Shown here: positions 55,137-63,587 of the stretch, piece by piece
Layout: each line of letters starts with the position of its first letter
How positions within the stretch are numbered: position 1 is the first letter of the stretch
Source: Bacillota bacterium
GTDB lineage: Bacteria; Bacillota; Sulfobacillia; Sulfobacillales; Sulfobacillaceae
Direction: 5' to 3'
Assembly (NCBI GenBank): GCA_026627065.1
Contig: JAPNUO010000004.1
Location: 189,495-253,494, forward strand
DNA: 64,000 nucleotides
The notes under the pieces: model-generated
What the model saw: the letters and a program-made list of their open reading frames with translations, nothing else
What the model was told of the DNA's origin: nothing
Databases searched by the model: none
Position numbers and translations under genes: made by a program

Positions 55137-56270
55137 CTAGCGCAAGTCGCCTAAGCGGTTGACCGTGATGGAGGCGCGGACGGCCACCGTCAGGTGGGGA
55201 TAGACGCGATGCCAGTGGCGATAGCGGGCGAACACCTGAGGCTGAGCCCAGGCGAGGGCGCGCCCGAATCCCAGGGCATCGACGTCGTCCCGCTGGCTCA
55301 GGCGGACGAATGCGGCCGCCTCGTCCGCCAAGAGGCGCGCCGCCCGACGGCTGATCCTCGCGACCTGGCCCGCCGTTTCGGTCGCAGTGGCGATCGATTC
55401 CAAGGTCGCGGTGGCGTGAATGGCCAACGTCGCCTGAAGACGGCCGTGCACGACCTCTGTGGAGACGCGGGCTTTGTCGGCGACAAAGTCCAGGTTGGCA
55501 TCCCACAAGCGTGGAAAGAACAGCGACGTTTTTCGGCTGCGTCCGGCGGCAATGCCATAGGCGGTGGTCTCCTTGGGCGTCAAGGTGGCAACGTAGCGGG
55601 TATTGCGGTACAGGGCGACCTCGTCGACCGCCGGACCTTGGCGGGTGGGCTTTAACACGGGCAACACTAAATCGACGCCAGGGGTCCACAGCCGGTCGCT
55701 CATTTGCCAAAAGCGCACCCCGAGCATCAGCTGCTGGCAGGTCGTGCAGGAAAAGAGCTCTTCGTAATACAGCGGGGGAAAGTGCTCCTGCGGAATGGTG
55801 CCCAAAACGGCGGCAAACGGCGCCGAGGTGGCGGCCACAAAGGGCGTTTTGTCCAAGGTCCCAATGCGGTCCAGCGCATTCACCAGCCGCCGCAGCATGA
55901 ACGGGGAGAGCTTGGTGGAGAAGAGCAAGAAGACGGTGTGGCCGAGGTACAGATCGCGGTTGGTGCTGGCCTGCGCCGCTGAAAAAGCCTGGCCGATGGA
56001 GTGTCCCACGCCTTGAAGGATGATGAGGGGAGGGCCGGAAGCCCCTCCGCTGGAGCTGGACCCGCTGTCCGAAGTGAGGCCGGCGGGAGTAGGCACGGCA
56101 AAATACACCGCGACCTCGCCCGGCTGGCGGGCGGGATAAAAGCCCATGGCCAGCACCAGGGTGCGGGTGTCGAGCGACTTGTCGTCCCAGCAGCCGGTCA
56201 ACGCCCCGAGACTGAGCGCGAGGAGCAAGGCCCAGGCGACCACGCGCCGCCAGGAATGCGGGTTAGCCAT
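55137..56270 (-). CDS. gerAC: GerAC-type spore germination lipoprotein
   Basis: The 377-residue protein has a lipoprotein signal (VVAWALLLALSLGALTGCWD, lipobox Cys27) and the Ger(x)C hallmark C-W-D-x-x-x-L-D right after it. The rest forms the three-domain GerAC fold. It anchors on the spore inner membrane as the third receptor subunit. It overlaps gerAA by 8 bases and precedes gerAB. Confidence 0.9.
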   Translation of the reverse strand: MANPHSWRRVVAWALLLALSLGALTGCWDDKSLDTRTLVLAMGFYPARQPGEVAVYFAVPTPAGLTSDSGSSSSGGASGPPLIILQGVGHSIGQAFSAAQASTNRDLYLGHTVFLLFSTKLSPFMLRRLVNALDRIGTLDKTPFVAATSAPFAAVLGTIPQEHFPPLYYEELFSCTTCQQLMLGVRFWQMSDRLWTPGVDLVLPVLKPTRQGPAVDEVALYRNTRYVATLTPKETTAYGIAAGRSRKTSLFFPRLWDANLDFVADKARVSTEVVHGRLQATLAIHATATLESIATATETAGQVARISRRAARLLADEAAAFVRLSQRDDVDALGFGRALAWAQPQVFARYRHWHRVYPHLTVAVRASITVNRLGDLR

Positions 56271-58044
56271 TGCGCTGCTCCCTTTGAGCCTGCTCCAGCT
56301 GCGGATGCGGCATGGGGTCGACGTGCCAGTGAGCTGATTTCCTGACCTCCAAGGGTTCGAGATACGCGGGGCGCTTAGTCAGCGCGGATTCAGGAAAACG
56401 CACCAACGTATCTTTGAGGTCGCGCCAGCGATACGGACCGAAGGGGGACAAATAGGGCACGCCGAAATTTTCCAGCGAGGCCAGATGGGACAAAATGGCC
56501 AGCAGGCCCAGGATAATGCCGAACAGCCCGAAGAGGTACGACAGGGCAATGAGAAACCAGAACAGCACCCGCCAGGGGGTGGCCATTTCGTAATTGGGCG
56601 AGGTAAATAGGCCTAGCGCGGTCAACGTGATGATGACAATCATGAGGGGAGAGACGATGCCCGCCTTGACAATGGCGGTGCCCACGACGATGGCACCGAC
56701 GGTGCCTAAGGTGTTAGAGAGCTCTTTAGGCAACCGCAAGGAGGCCTCCCGGAGGATTTCGATGATGGCCCACATCGTCAACACTTCCATGACCGGCGGC
56801 AAGGGCAGGCCCACCCGGGAACCGGCGATAGTAATGACCAATTTGGTGGGCAGAAGTTCGGGATTGACCGAGGTCAGCGCGATGTAAAGGGGCGGCAGAA
56901 GGAGGCCCAGGAAGAGTCCTAAAAAGCGAATGAGGCGTTCGAGCGATGCTCCCCAAAAGCTCATCGTGTAGTCTTCCAAGGTTTGGTAGAAATCGGCAAG
57001 AGTGTTAGGCACCACCATGACAAAAGGGGTATTGTCCACCAAGATGGCAACTTTACCCATAGTGAGCTCCCGGGCGACCACATCGGGGCGTTCGGTGCGC
57101 CGTACCTGGGGAAAGAGGGAATGCGTGCGAGAGGCGAGGAGGGGCGTCAGTTCTTGACCCACATTGAGTGAGGCCATTTTGGCTACGGATAGCTTGCGCT
57201 TGACAGCGGCGACGAGCTCGGGATTGGTGAGACCCTCCACATGGGCCACAATGACCGTGGTCTGGCTCATGTCCCCAATGGTCAGGGAGTCAAAGCGGAG
57301 ATTGGGGGTTTTCATGCGCATGCGCAAGAGATTCATTTGCGTGAGGACGACCTCGTTAAACGCTTCTTGGGGGCCTAAGACCGACCGTTCGGTGGTCGGA
57401 GTCGTCAGACTGCGCGCGCGGTACTTGACGGTGTCGATCACGAGCGCCGTTGAGGTGCCGCTCAAAAAGAGAATGGTATTGCCTCCCATCAGCTTAATCA
57501 TCAGCTTGCTCCAGCTTGTTTCAGTCGTCACATGGCCGGAGGCGATGACTGAATCGTGCACGACCTGATGGATGGTCTGGGGATCGTGGCCTTGGGTAAA
57601 GGCTTGATCGTACTGCTGGGCGAGCATAATCGTGTCCTGGTCGATCATTTCCGTGTCCGTGAGTCCGTCGACAAACGTCAACAGCGCGGGAATTTTGGCT
57701 TTTTCTCCCATGAGGAACCGGCGAATGATGATATCTGGCGACTGTCCTACGCCGCTCTTTAACCGGTCGTAGACGGCGTCAATATCGCCGGGGAACTCGT
57801 CGAGCGACGCCGTCGGGTGAAGCGTGCGGGTGAGGGCCTCCAGTTCCTGATCAAGGGCGCCCGCCTGACTGATGAGTTGCTTGAGCAGCGCCGCGTCCAC
57901 GCCGCTGATAGCGCCGAGAACGGCCTGGGTGTCGTTGAGGCTATGGGCGAGGCGATGAGCCTGGGAGGTCATTTCGGCGTCGGAATCGCGGACCGCGGAT
58001 GCCTGCGGTTCGGCCCCTTGATGACGTGCCCTCGGTGACCACAT
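56263..58044 (-). CDS. gerAA: GerAA-type spore germination protein
   Basis: The 593-residue protein has a soluble N-terminal part and about five C-terminal membrane helices (from about residue 380), with GerA-family segments VYDRLKSGVGQSPDIIIRRF, VDNTPFVMVVPNTLADFYQT and LTSVNPELLPTKLVITIAGS. The N-terminal about 90 residues are polar. GAGGAGGG supports ATG 58044; the longer frame from 58119 would overlap the holA promoter region. The gene order A-C-B differs from the common A-B-C. Confidence 0.92.
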   Translation of the reverse strand: MWSPRARHQGAEPQASAVRDSDAEMTSQAHRLAHSLNDTQAVLGAISGVDAALLKQLISQAGALDQELEALTRTLHPTASLDEFPGDIDAVYDRLKSGVGQSPDIIIRRFLMGEKAKIPALLTFVDGLTDTEMIDQDTIMLAQQYDQAFTQGHDPQTIHQVVHDSVIASGHVTTETSWSKLMIKLMGGNTILFLSGTSTALVIDTVKYRARSLTTPTTERSVLGPQEAFNEVVLTQMNLLRMRMKTPNLRFDSLTIGDMSQTTVIVAHVEGLTNPELVAAVKRKLSVAKMASLNVGQELTPLLASRTHSLFPQVRRTERPDVVARELTMGKVAILVDNTPFVMVVPNTLADFYQTLEDYTMSFWGASLERLIRFLGLFLGLLLPPLYIALTSVNPELLPTKLVITIAGSRVGLPLPPVMEVLTMWAIIEILREASLRLPKELSNTLGTVGAIVVGTAIVKAGIVSPLMIVIITLTALGLFTSPNYEMATPWRVLFWFLIALSYLFGLFGIILGLLAILSHLASLENFGVPYLSPFGPYRWRDLKDTLVRFPESALTKRPAYLEPLEVRKSAHWHVDPMPHPQLEQAQREQRNG

Positions 58045-58132
58045 CCCTAGTCCCTCCTCTTTTGGTGTGTCAGCGCTCTTGGTACAATGTGACCAAGTTG
58101 CCATCAAGCTATGCGACACTCAAGGAGCCTCG

Positions 58133-59137
58133 ATGACTTACGACGAAGCGCTTGCCCTCATGGCGCGAGGACGATTCGAGCCGTTGTACGTGGCTACCGG
58201 CCCCAGCGCCTTTTGGAAAGCACGGTGGATTAGGGAACTGACCCAGCGGTATTTGGGAGAGCACCGCGAGACGGCGTTTGTCCGGGTGGAGGAAGCGTCC
58301 AGCTTTCAGTCCGTCGGGCTGGAGTTGGCGACGCCTGCCTTCTTTACCCCGCGCAAGGTGGTGCTGGTTGAGCGCGCTAAATGGCCCAAGAAAGAAGAGA
58401 CCTTGGCCCGGTACCTCGAGCACCCGAGCCCCGACGCAGTGTTGATCCTCGACGAGGAGAAAGTGTCTCCCAGCTTAGAAAAGGTGGTCGGGCGGCAACG
58501 CATTGTCGAGTTCCAGGGGCTTAGTCGGGTGGCTTTTTGTCGGTTTGTGGAGAAAGAGGCTCGGCAACGGGGACTGACGTTTGAGCCCGACGCCCTGGAG
58601 CTGTTTTGCCAATGGGTCGCGGGTTTTGAGGAGCAAGTACTGCTCGAACTGGACAAGCTATCGCTCGGGCCGAAGCCGACCATTACCGTAGACGTCGTGC
58701 GCGCGTCTGTCGTTCCCATGCCGCAGGCGGAGGAGCGTTTATGGGACGTCACCGACGCGGTGGTCGCGAAGGATGAGCGCGCGGCGCTGGCGGCGCTTGT
58801 CCGCCATTTGGATCACAAGGTGGCGCCGCTCATGCTGTTTATCATGATGGCGCGCCAGGTGGTTCAGATTCGGGAGGCACAAAAAGCGCAACAGGCCGGG
58901 CAGTCCCTCGAGGCGTTTCAGCGGGAAGCCGGCCTCAAGGATTTTGTGGCGAAAAAGCTCTGGGGAGCTGCCAAGCGTTGGGCGCCCGAGGAACTTGAGC
59001 TGCTCTTAACCTGGGCGTACAAAATCGACGTGTGGATGAAGCTGGGATATGGCGAACCGGAGTTGTGGCTTTGGTTTTGGACCTTGCTGTGGCCCGGAAA
59101 AAAATCCCGCCAACCGGCGGGGGAAAGGTCCGTGTAG
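58133..59137 (+). CDS. holA: DNA polymerase III delta subunit
   Basis: The delta subunit opens the sliding clamp. The 334-residue protein has the HolA start FEPLYVATGPSAFWKARWIR, the beta-binding region LELATPAFFTPRKVVLVERA, and the helical C-terminal collar domain LAALVRHLDHKVAPLMLFIM. AAGGAG supports ATG 58133. A -10-like TACAAT (58083-58088) upstream suggests its own promoter, divergent from gerAA. It ends one base from the convergent rpsT stop. Confidence 0.92.
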   Translation: MTYDEALALMARGRFEPLYVATGPSAFWKARWIRELTQRYLGEHRETAFVRVEEASSFQSVGLELATPAFFTPRKVVLVERAKWPKKEETLARYLEHPSPDAVLILDEEKVSPSLEKVVGRQRIVEFQGLSRVAFCRFVEKEARQRGLTFEPDALELFCQWVAGFEEQVLLELDKLSLGPKPTITVDVVRASVVPMPQAEERLWDVTDAVVAKDERAALAALVRHLDHKVAPLMLFIMMARQVVQIREAQKAQQAGQSLEAFQREAGLKDFVAKKLWGAAKRWAPEELELLLTWAYKIDVWMKLGYGEPELWLWFWTLLWPGKKSRQPAGERSV

Positions 59138-59138
59138 C

Positions 59139-59414
59139 TTAGCTCGCCTCTTTTTTGGCCTTAGCCAGACGGGCCGCGAGGCGCGATTTGCGCCGACTTG
59201 CGTTGTTTCGGTGAATGGCGCCTTTTTGGGCCGCCCGGTCCAGGCGCGCATAACAAAACCGCAGCGCCATTTCGGCTGCCTCAAAATCGCCCCGCTTTAA
59301 CGCATCGTCAAATCGACGAATGGCGGTGCGCACCATGGTCTTCCGAATCTTGTTCCTCAGCGTACGCTTAGCCGTTTGCCGTATTCGTTTTTTGGCCGAC
59401 TTAATATTCGCCAC
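59139..59414 (-). CDS. rpsT: 30S ribosomal protein S20
   Basis: The 91-residue, very basic helical protein reads ANIKSAKKRIRQTAKRTLRN at the start and NNASRRKSRLAARLAKAKKE at the end, typical of S20. GTG 59414 is preceded by AGGAGG at 7 bases; the ATG inside that interval is too close. A promoter lies directly upstream on the minus strand (TATAAT, plus coordinates 59436-59441, with TTTACC at 59459-59464). Tail to tail with holA. Confidence 0.96.
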   Translation of the reverse strand: MANIKSAKKRIRQTAKRTLRNKIRKTMVRTAIRRFDDALKRGDFEAAEMALRFCYARLDRAAQKGAIHRNNASRRKSRLAARLAKAKKEAS

Positions 59415-59435
59415 ACCCATACCTCCTGTCGTCGC

Positions 59436-59464
59436 ATTATACCACGAGCGAAGAGCATGGTAAA
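59436..59464 (-). promoter_or_regulatory. Promoter of rpsT
   Basis: On the minus strand TTTACC (59464-59459) and TATAAT (59441-59436) are separated by 17 bases, 22 bases before the rpsT start. Confidence 0.7.
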
Positions 59465-59667
59465 GCAATGCCGTGAGATGGGCGGTGCAACGAGATCCTA
59501 GGGAAACGCGCCCTGGTGAGTTCCGCTGGTGCATCCCGGGTGCCGGGTCCGCCAATTCCCGAACGGCCTCTGGATCCTGTGCCCATTTTCTGTTGTTCCC
59601 TTGGACCAACGGCGGCTCAAGAGGGTCGATAGGAGTCGGCAGGATCGTTCATCGGACTGAGACATGC

Positions 59668-59699
59668 TATAATGCCTAGGTATTAGTACCAGGTCATAA
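59668..59699 (+). promoter_or_regulatory. fabF promoter with FapR-like operator
   Basis: TATAAT (59668-59673) with an upstream TGC forms an extended -10; no strong -35 is seen. Right downstream, TTAGTACCAGGTCATAA (59683-59699) matches the FapR palindrome (TTAGTACCTRRTACTAA type) at 13-14 of 17 positions. FapR represses fatty-acid and phospholipid genes and is released by malonyl-CoA. This position would block transcription start. Confidence 0.65.
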
Positions 59700-59744
59700 C
59701 GAGGTCATGGCGGAGGGGGTTGGCGGGCCAAAGGCTCGCGAGCG

Positions 59745-60953
59745 ATGGAGCAGGTGGCGATTACCGGAATGGGGATTGTGTCCCCGCTGGGGTGCAGCGT
59801 GGAAGAGTACTGGCAAGCGTTGCTGGAGAACCGGGTGGCTCTCACCGTATTGGAGAGCCCCACGGATGATTGGGCTCCCGGGGTGTGGAGCCGGGTGCCG
59901 GAACATTTCGATCCCTTGGAGTGGATGGATCCTCCGATGGTGCGGGTGACAGACAGGCTGACTCATTGGACGGTTGCGGCGGCAAGTCAAGCCGTGACGC
60001 AAAGCGGAGTCCAAGCGTTTCCCCCAGAGCGCACGGCCGTTGTGCTGGGCTGTACCATGGGAAGCGTTCCCCACCTCCTGCAAGCTCAAAGCGCGTACGA
60101 CCTGGGCGAAGCAGAGGGCGCCCCGCCGCGCCTTATGTCTCAGGTCATTCCTAACGTGCCAGCAGCCCATGTGGCCATGCGGTGGCACCTGCATGGCCCG
60201 CTTCTTACCATTAGCACGGCATGCGCATCGTCCCTCGATGCCATTGGGCAGGCAGCGCGCATGATTGAGCGCGGCGAGGTGGACTATGCGATAGCCGGCG
60301 GCGTGGAGAGCCTCTTGGCGCCGTTGGTCTATCAGAGCTTAGTCCGCGCCCGCGCGGTGACGCGCACGTCCGACCCGGCGCGTCCCTTTGATCGGCAACG
60401 GTCGGGGTTTGTCATGGGCGAGGGGGCGGGCGTTGTTGTGCTGGAACGGGAAGAATTCGCGCGCGGGCGCGGCCAGACAGTATTGGCACGCGTGCGCGGC
60501 TACGGTTCGGTGGCCGATGCGTACCATGTGACCTCGCCTGACCCGAGCGGCCGGTGGGAGGCGCGGGCCATGACCCTGGCGCTCGAGGACGCCCACACGT
60601 TGCCAGGGGCCATTGACGCGGTCATCGCCCATGGGACGGGCACTGTCGTGGGCGATGCCGCCGAAATTGCGGCGATCAACGCGGTGTTTGGCCGACGGTG
60701 GGATTTGTTCGTCACCTCGGTGAAAGGGCATATGGGCCACAGCATGGCTGCCTCCGGCGTCATGGGGGTTATTGCCGGAGTCATGGCGCTTCACGCCAAG
60801 CTCCTCCCTCCCACCGCAGGGACGCGCGAGGCGGATCCCCTCGTGGCATTTTCGGTGGTGACCGAAACGCCCCGCCGCTTCGCTGGCTCCGCCGTGGCTG
60901 TCAACGCCTTCGGCTTTGGCGGCCAAAACGCGTCGCTCATTATTGGTCACTGA
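59745..60953 (+). CDS. fabF: Beta-ketoacyl-ACP synthase (FabF type)
   Basis: KAS II condenses malonyl-ACP with growing acyl chains. The 402-residue protein has the nucleophile Cys160 in STACASSLDAIG, His296 in IAHGTGTVVGD, the Lys327/His332 segment in VKGHMGHSMAASG, and the C-terminal NAFGFGGQNASL. All catalytic residues are present. It stands alone, without other fab genes, behind a FapR-like operator. An ATG start at 59745 gives the standard EQVAITGMGIVSPLG; the ribosome site is modest. Confidence 0.92.
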   Translation: MEQVAITGMGIVSPLGCSVEEYWQALLENRVALTVLESPTDDWAPGVWSRVPEHFDPLEWMDPPMVRVTDRLTHWTVAAASQAVTQSGVQAFPPERTAVVLGCTMGSVPHLLQAQSAYDLGEAEGAPPRLMSQVIPNVPAAHVAMRWHLHGPLLTISTACASSLDAIGQAARMIERGEVDYAIAGGVESLLAPLVYQSLVRARAVTRTSDPARPFDRQRSGFVMGEGAGVVVLEREEFARGRGQTVLARVRGYGSVADAYHVTSPDPSGRWEARAMTLALEDAHTLPGAIDAVIAHGTGTVVGDAAEIAAINAVFGRRWDLFVTSVKGHMGHSMAASGVMGVIAGVMALHAKLLPPTAGTREADPLVAFSVVTETPRRFAGSAVAVNAFGFGGQNASLIIGH

Positions 60954-61016
60954 TCCGCGCCGCGCTCACCGGGTGCGATTCCCCGCGTCTAAAACACCAA
61001 TATTTACCATATTCAT

Positions 61017-62213
61017 ATGGCGGGGGGTGTTTACGCGTTGAGAAGGCAACCCGTCATCATCTGGCTTCGCCGTGCCCGTCGCAGATCAACCCGCCGACGA
61101 GCCGAGCCTCAAAGGCTAGGGCGGCCGTGGCCGTGGACCAGCGCCTTTTTGTATGCCGCGACGCTGGGATTGGCTGCTCTGGTGCTGTGGAAGGTGCCGG
61201 CCCAGCGAGCCGCCGTGCCTGTCTCGGCCCCTTTAGCCCGTCCCTCTCCCATGGATCGGTGGCTTCACCGCCTTCGCGTGTCCTCACACACGTTAACCGG
61301 TTGGCTCATAGATGCCATTCCCCTGTTGGGGCTGATAGACCGGCCGCATCGTTCGGAGATGCGTTGGGGGGCGATGATGGAGACCGGCATTCAGGAAGTG
61401 ACCGGGGTGCGTCTGACCAACGTGGCCAATCTCCTCGAAGTGGAGATCCCTTTGCTAAGCCGAATTCCGCCGCCGCGCAAGCAGGCCCCCTCGAAACCGC
61501 CGCTTGTGCGTGCTCCCCAGAGCGTCCTCGATGCAGTCGAGCCCGGGCTGCCTGGCGACGGTGGCCGGGTGTGGGCGGTGCTGGGAACGGATCCGGTGGT
61601 CGGACTTTACCAGACCCACAGTCGCGAGTCCTTTTGGGCCTACGTCAATCCCGCGTCCCCCACCGCCTATTCCACCCATTGGAGTCATACCATTGTCGCA
61701 GTGGGGTGGTGGCTGGCTGAAGATTTGGCGCGCGAGAAGATCGGCGTGGTGCAGTCGCGCGTGGACAACATGTCGCAAGGATTGCTGGCAAGCTATGACG
61801 AATCGTATGTGACAGCGGAGCATTTGATCTCCTGGTTTCCGACGGTGCGCCTCTTGATCGATGTTCACCGCCAGGGCAATCCCGTGAATCCGGCCGTCGT
61901 TGGCGGGCAAAAGGTCGCCAAAATTCTTTGGATCGTAGGGACGGACCAACTTCTGCCCAATCCCTACTGGCGTGAAAACCTGAACATTGTGCATCAGTTA
62001 GTGGCTGCGCTGCGAGAGAAGGCTCCGGGCATCTTGTACGGGAGCGGCATCGATATTGTTCCGTACCGCTATAATCAGCAGTTGCGGCCTGGAAGCCTCA
62101 TGGTGGAAATCGGCGGAACCAACAGCACGTTGGCGGAGGAAAAGCGTGCCTGCGAATTCTTGGCCGCGGCCATCGAGGAGGTGCTGACGCGGATCAAGGC
62201 CAAGGCACCGTGA
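61017..62213 (+). CDS. spoIIP: Stage II sporulation protein P
   Basis: SpoIIP is a peptidoglycan amidase/endopeptidase that, with SpoIID and SpoIIM, thins septal wall during engulfment. The 398-residue protein has an N-terminal membrane helix (about 42-58), then the SpoIIP domain with VVGLYQTHSRESF, LLIDVHRQGNPV and SLMVEIGGTNSTLAEEKRA. These supply the conserved His and Glu metal ligands. The start is uncertain: ATG 61017 has no clear ribosome site, while TTG 61038 lies 9-10 bases after GGGGGG. In many spore formers gpr precedes it; here fabF does. Confidence 0.92.
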   Translation: MAGGVYALRRQPVIIWLRRARRRSTRRRAEPQRLGRPWPWTSAFLYAATLGLAALVLWKVPAQRAAVPVSAPLARPSPMDRWLHRLRVSSHTLTGWLIDAIPLLGLIDRPHRSEMRWGAMMETGIQEVTGVRLTNVANLLEVEIPLLSRIPPPRKQAPSKPPLVRAPQSVLDAVEPGLPGDGGRVWAVLGTDPVVGLYQTHSRESFWAYVNPASPTAYSTHWSHTIVAVGWWLAEDLAREKIGVVQSRVDNMSQGLLASYDESYVTAEHLISWFPTVRLLIDVHRQGNPVNPAVVGGQKVAKILWIVGTDQLLPNPYWRENLNIVHQLVAALREKAPGILYGSGIDIVPYRYNQQLRPGSLMVEIGGTNSTLAEEKRACEFLAAAIEEVLTRIKAKAP

Positions 62214-62271
62214 GCGCACGTTGACCGTGGCGCGGCCAAGAAGCTACCATGAGCCCAAGGGGGGAAGAGGA

Positions 62272-63546
62272 GTGATCTGGGATCGCGGCATGGAGAGCAT
62301 GGACCGGGCACGGCTGCGCGAGTTACAGGCCAAGCGCCTAACATGGACGGTAAATTGGGCGCGGGAGCGGGTGGCGTTCTACCGCGATCGGTTGCCGCCG
62401 CTTCGGGGCGAGGGACCGGCCATTTTGGACTGGCTGACCGAGGTTCCGTTCATGACCAAGCAGGATCTGCGCGACCTCTACCCGCTGGGGCTGTTGGCGG
62501 TGCCGCGCCATGAGGTGCGTCGCTTTCACGCCAGCAGCGGAACGCGCGGCAAACCGACGGTCGTGGCTTATACTGAACATGATTTAGCGATGTGGGCGGA
62601 AGTGGTGGCCCGGTCGCTGGCGGCGGCGGGGATGCAACCTGGCGAGACCCTGCAAAACGCGTACGGTTACGGATTATTTACCGGGGGTTTGGGGTTGCAT
62701 ATGGGCGCGGAGCGGCTCGGTGTCGCGGTCATTCCCGCCTCCGGCGGACAAACAGAGCGCCAGGTGCAGTTGTTGGTGGATTTAAAGCCAGAGGGGCTTT
62801 CCTGCACTCCCAGTTATGCGCTCTATATAGCGGAAACGCTGGAACAGATGGGCCTGACGCGTGATGCGCTTCACCTCAAAACCGGCATTTTCGGCGCGGA
62901 GCCTTGGAGCGAGAACATGCGCCGGCGCCTGGAGGAGAGTCTCGGGATCCGCGCCGTGGATATTTACGGACTGTCCGAGATCACCGGACCGGGGGTCGCC
63001 ATTGAATGTGCAGAAGCACAAAATGGGTTGCATGTTTTCGAAGACTATTTTTATGTGGAAGTGATCAATCCCCGCACCTTGGCACCGGCGGCCCCAGGCG
63101 AACTGGGGGAGCTGGTCCTGACCACCTTGAGCAAAGAAGCCATGCCCATGATCCGGTATCGCACCGGAGATTTGGCGAGCCTCAATCCGGAACCGTGCCC
63201 TTGCGGCCGCACAATGGTGCGCATCAGCCGCATTCATGGCAGAACGGACGACATGCTCATCGTGCGCGGGGTCAATGTGTTTCCCAGCGAAATAGAACGC
63301 GTGCTGCTGGACGACCCTGCCTTAACGGCCCATTATCAACTGGCGTGGGAGGGTCACGCGGCGCGCCCTGAGTTGGTGGTGGAGGTCGAGGGGCGCGGGG
63401 ACCCTGCGCCGGATACCGCGAGCATTCAGCATCGCTTGCGCGAGGCATTGGGGGTGCACGTGGGCGTGCGGATCATGTCGCCGGGGACCATCCCTCGCAG
63501 CCAAGGAAAAGCGGCACGGGTTGTTAACCGCATGCGCGAGGTCTGA
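62272..63546 (+). CDS. paaK: Phenylacetate-CoA ligase family protein
   Basis: PaaK activates phenylacetate to its CoA thioester with ATP. The 424-residue protein has the AMP-binding loop HASSGTRGKPTVVAYTEHDL, GIFGAEPWSENMRRRLEES, YGLSEITGPGVAIEC, YRTGDLASLNPEPCPCGR, and the C-terminal GRTDDMLIVRGVNVFPSEIE. The size fits PaaK and not longer acyl-CoA synthetases. GTG 62272 follows AAGGGGGG and matches the family N-terminus (MIWD...). It is followed by a crotonase gene, so an aromatic or acyl-CoA degradation unit probably continues beyond the window. Confidence 0.9.
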   Translation: MIWDRGMESMDRARLRELQAKRLTWTVNWARERVAFYRDRLPPLRGEGPAILDWLTEVPFMTKQDLRDLYPLGLLAVPRHEVRRFHASSGTRGKPTVVAYTEHDLAMWAEVVARSLAAAGMQPGETLQNAYGYGLFTGGLGLHMGAERLGVAVIPASGGQTERQVQLLVDLKPEGLSCTPSYALYIAETLEQMGLTRDALHLKTGIFGAEPWSENMRRRLEESLGIRAVDIYGLSEITGPGVAIECAEAQNGLHVFEDYFYVEVINPRTLAPAAPGELGELVLTTLSKEAMPMIRYRTGDLASLNPEPCPCGRTMVRISRIHGRTDDMLIVRGVNVFPSEIERVLLDDPALTAHYQLAWEGHAARPELVVEVEGRGDPAPDTASIQHRLREALGVHVGVRIMSPGTIPRSQGKAARVVNRMREV

Positions 63547-63587
63547 GGAAGAAAGACAGGAATCCCCAGAGAAAGGGACGAAAAGGA

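Noticed and set aside
60698..61720. 340-codon plus-strand frame spanning fabF and spoIIP
   Set aside because: It crosses two real genes in another frame, with low-complexity Arg/Ser/Gly-rich sequence.
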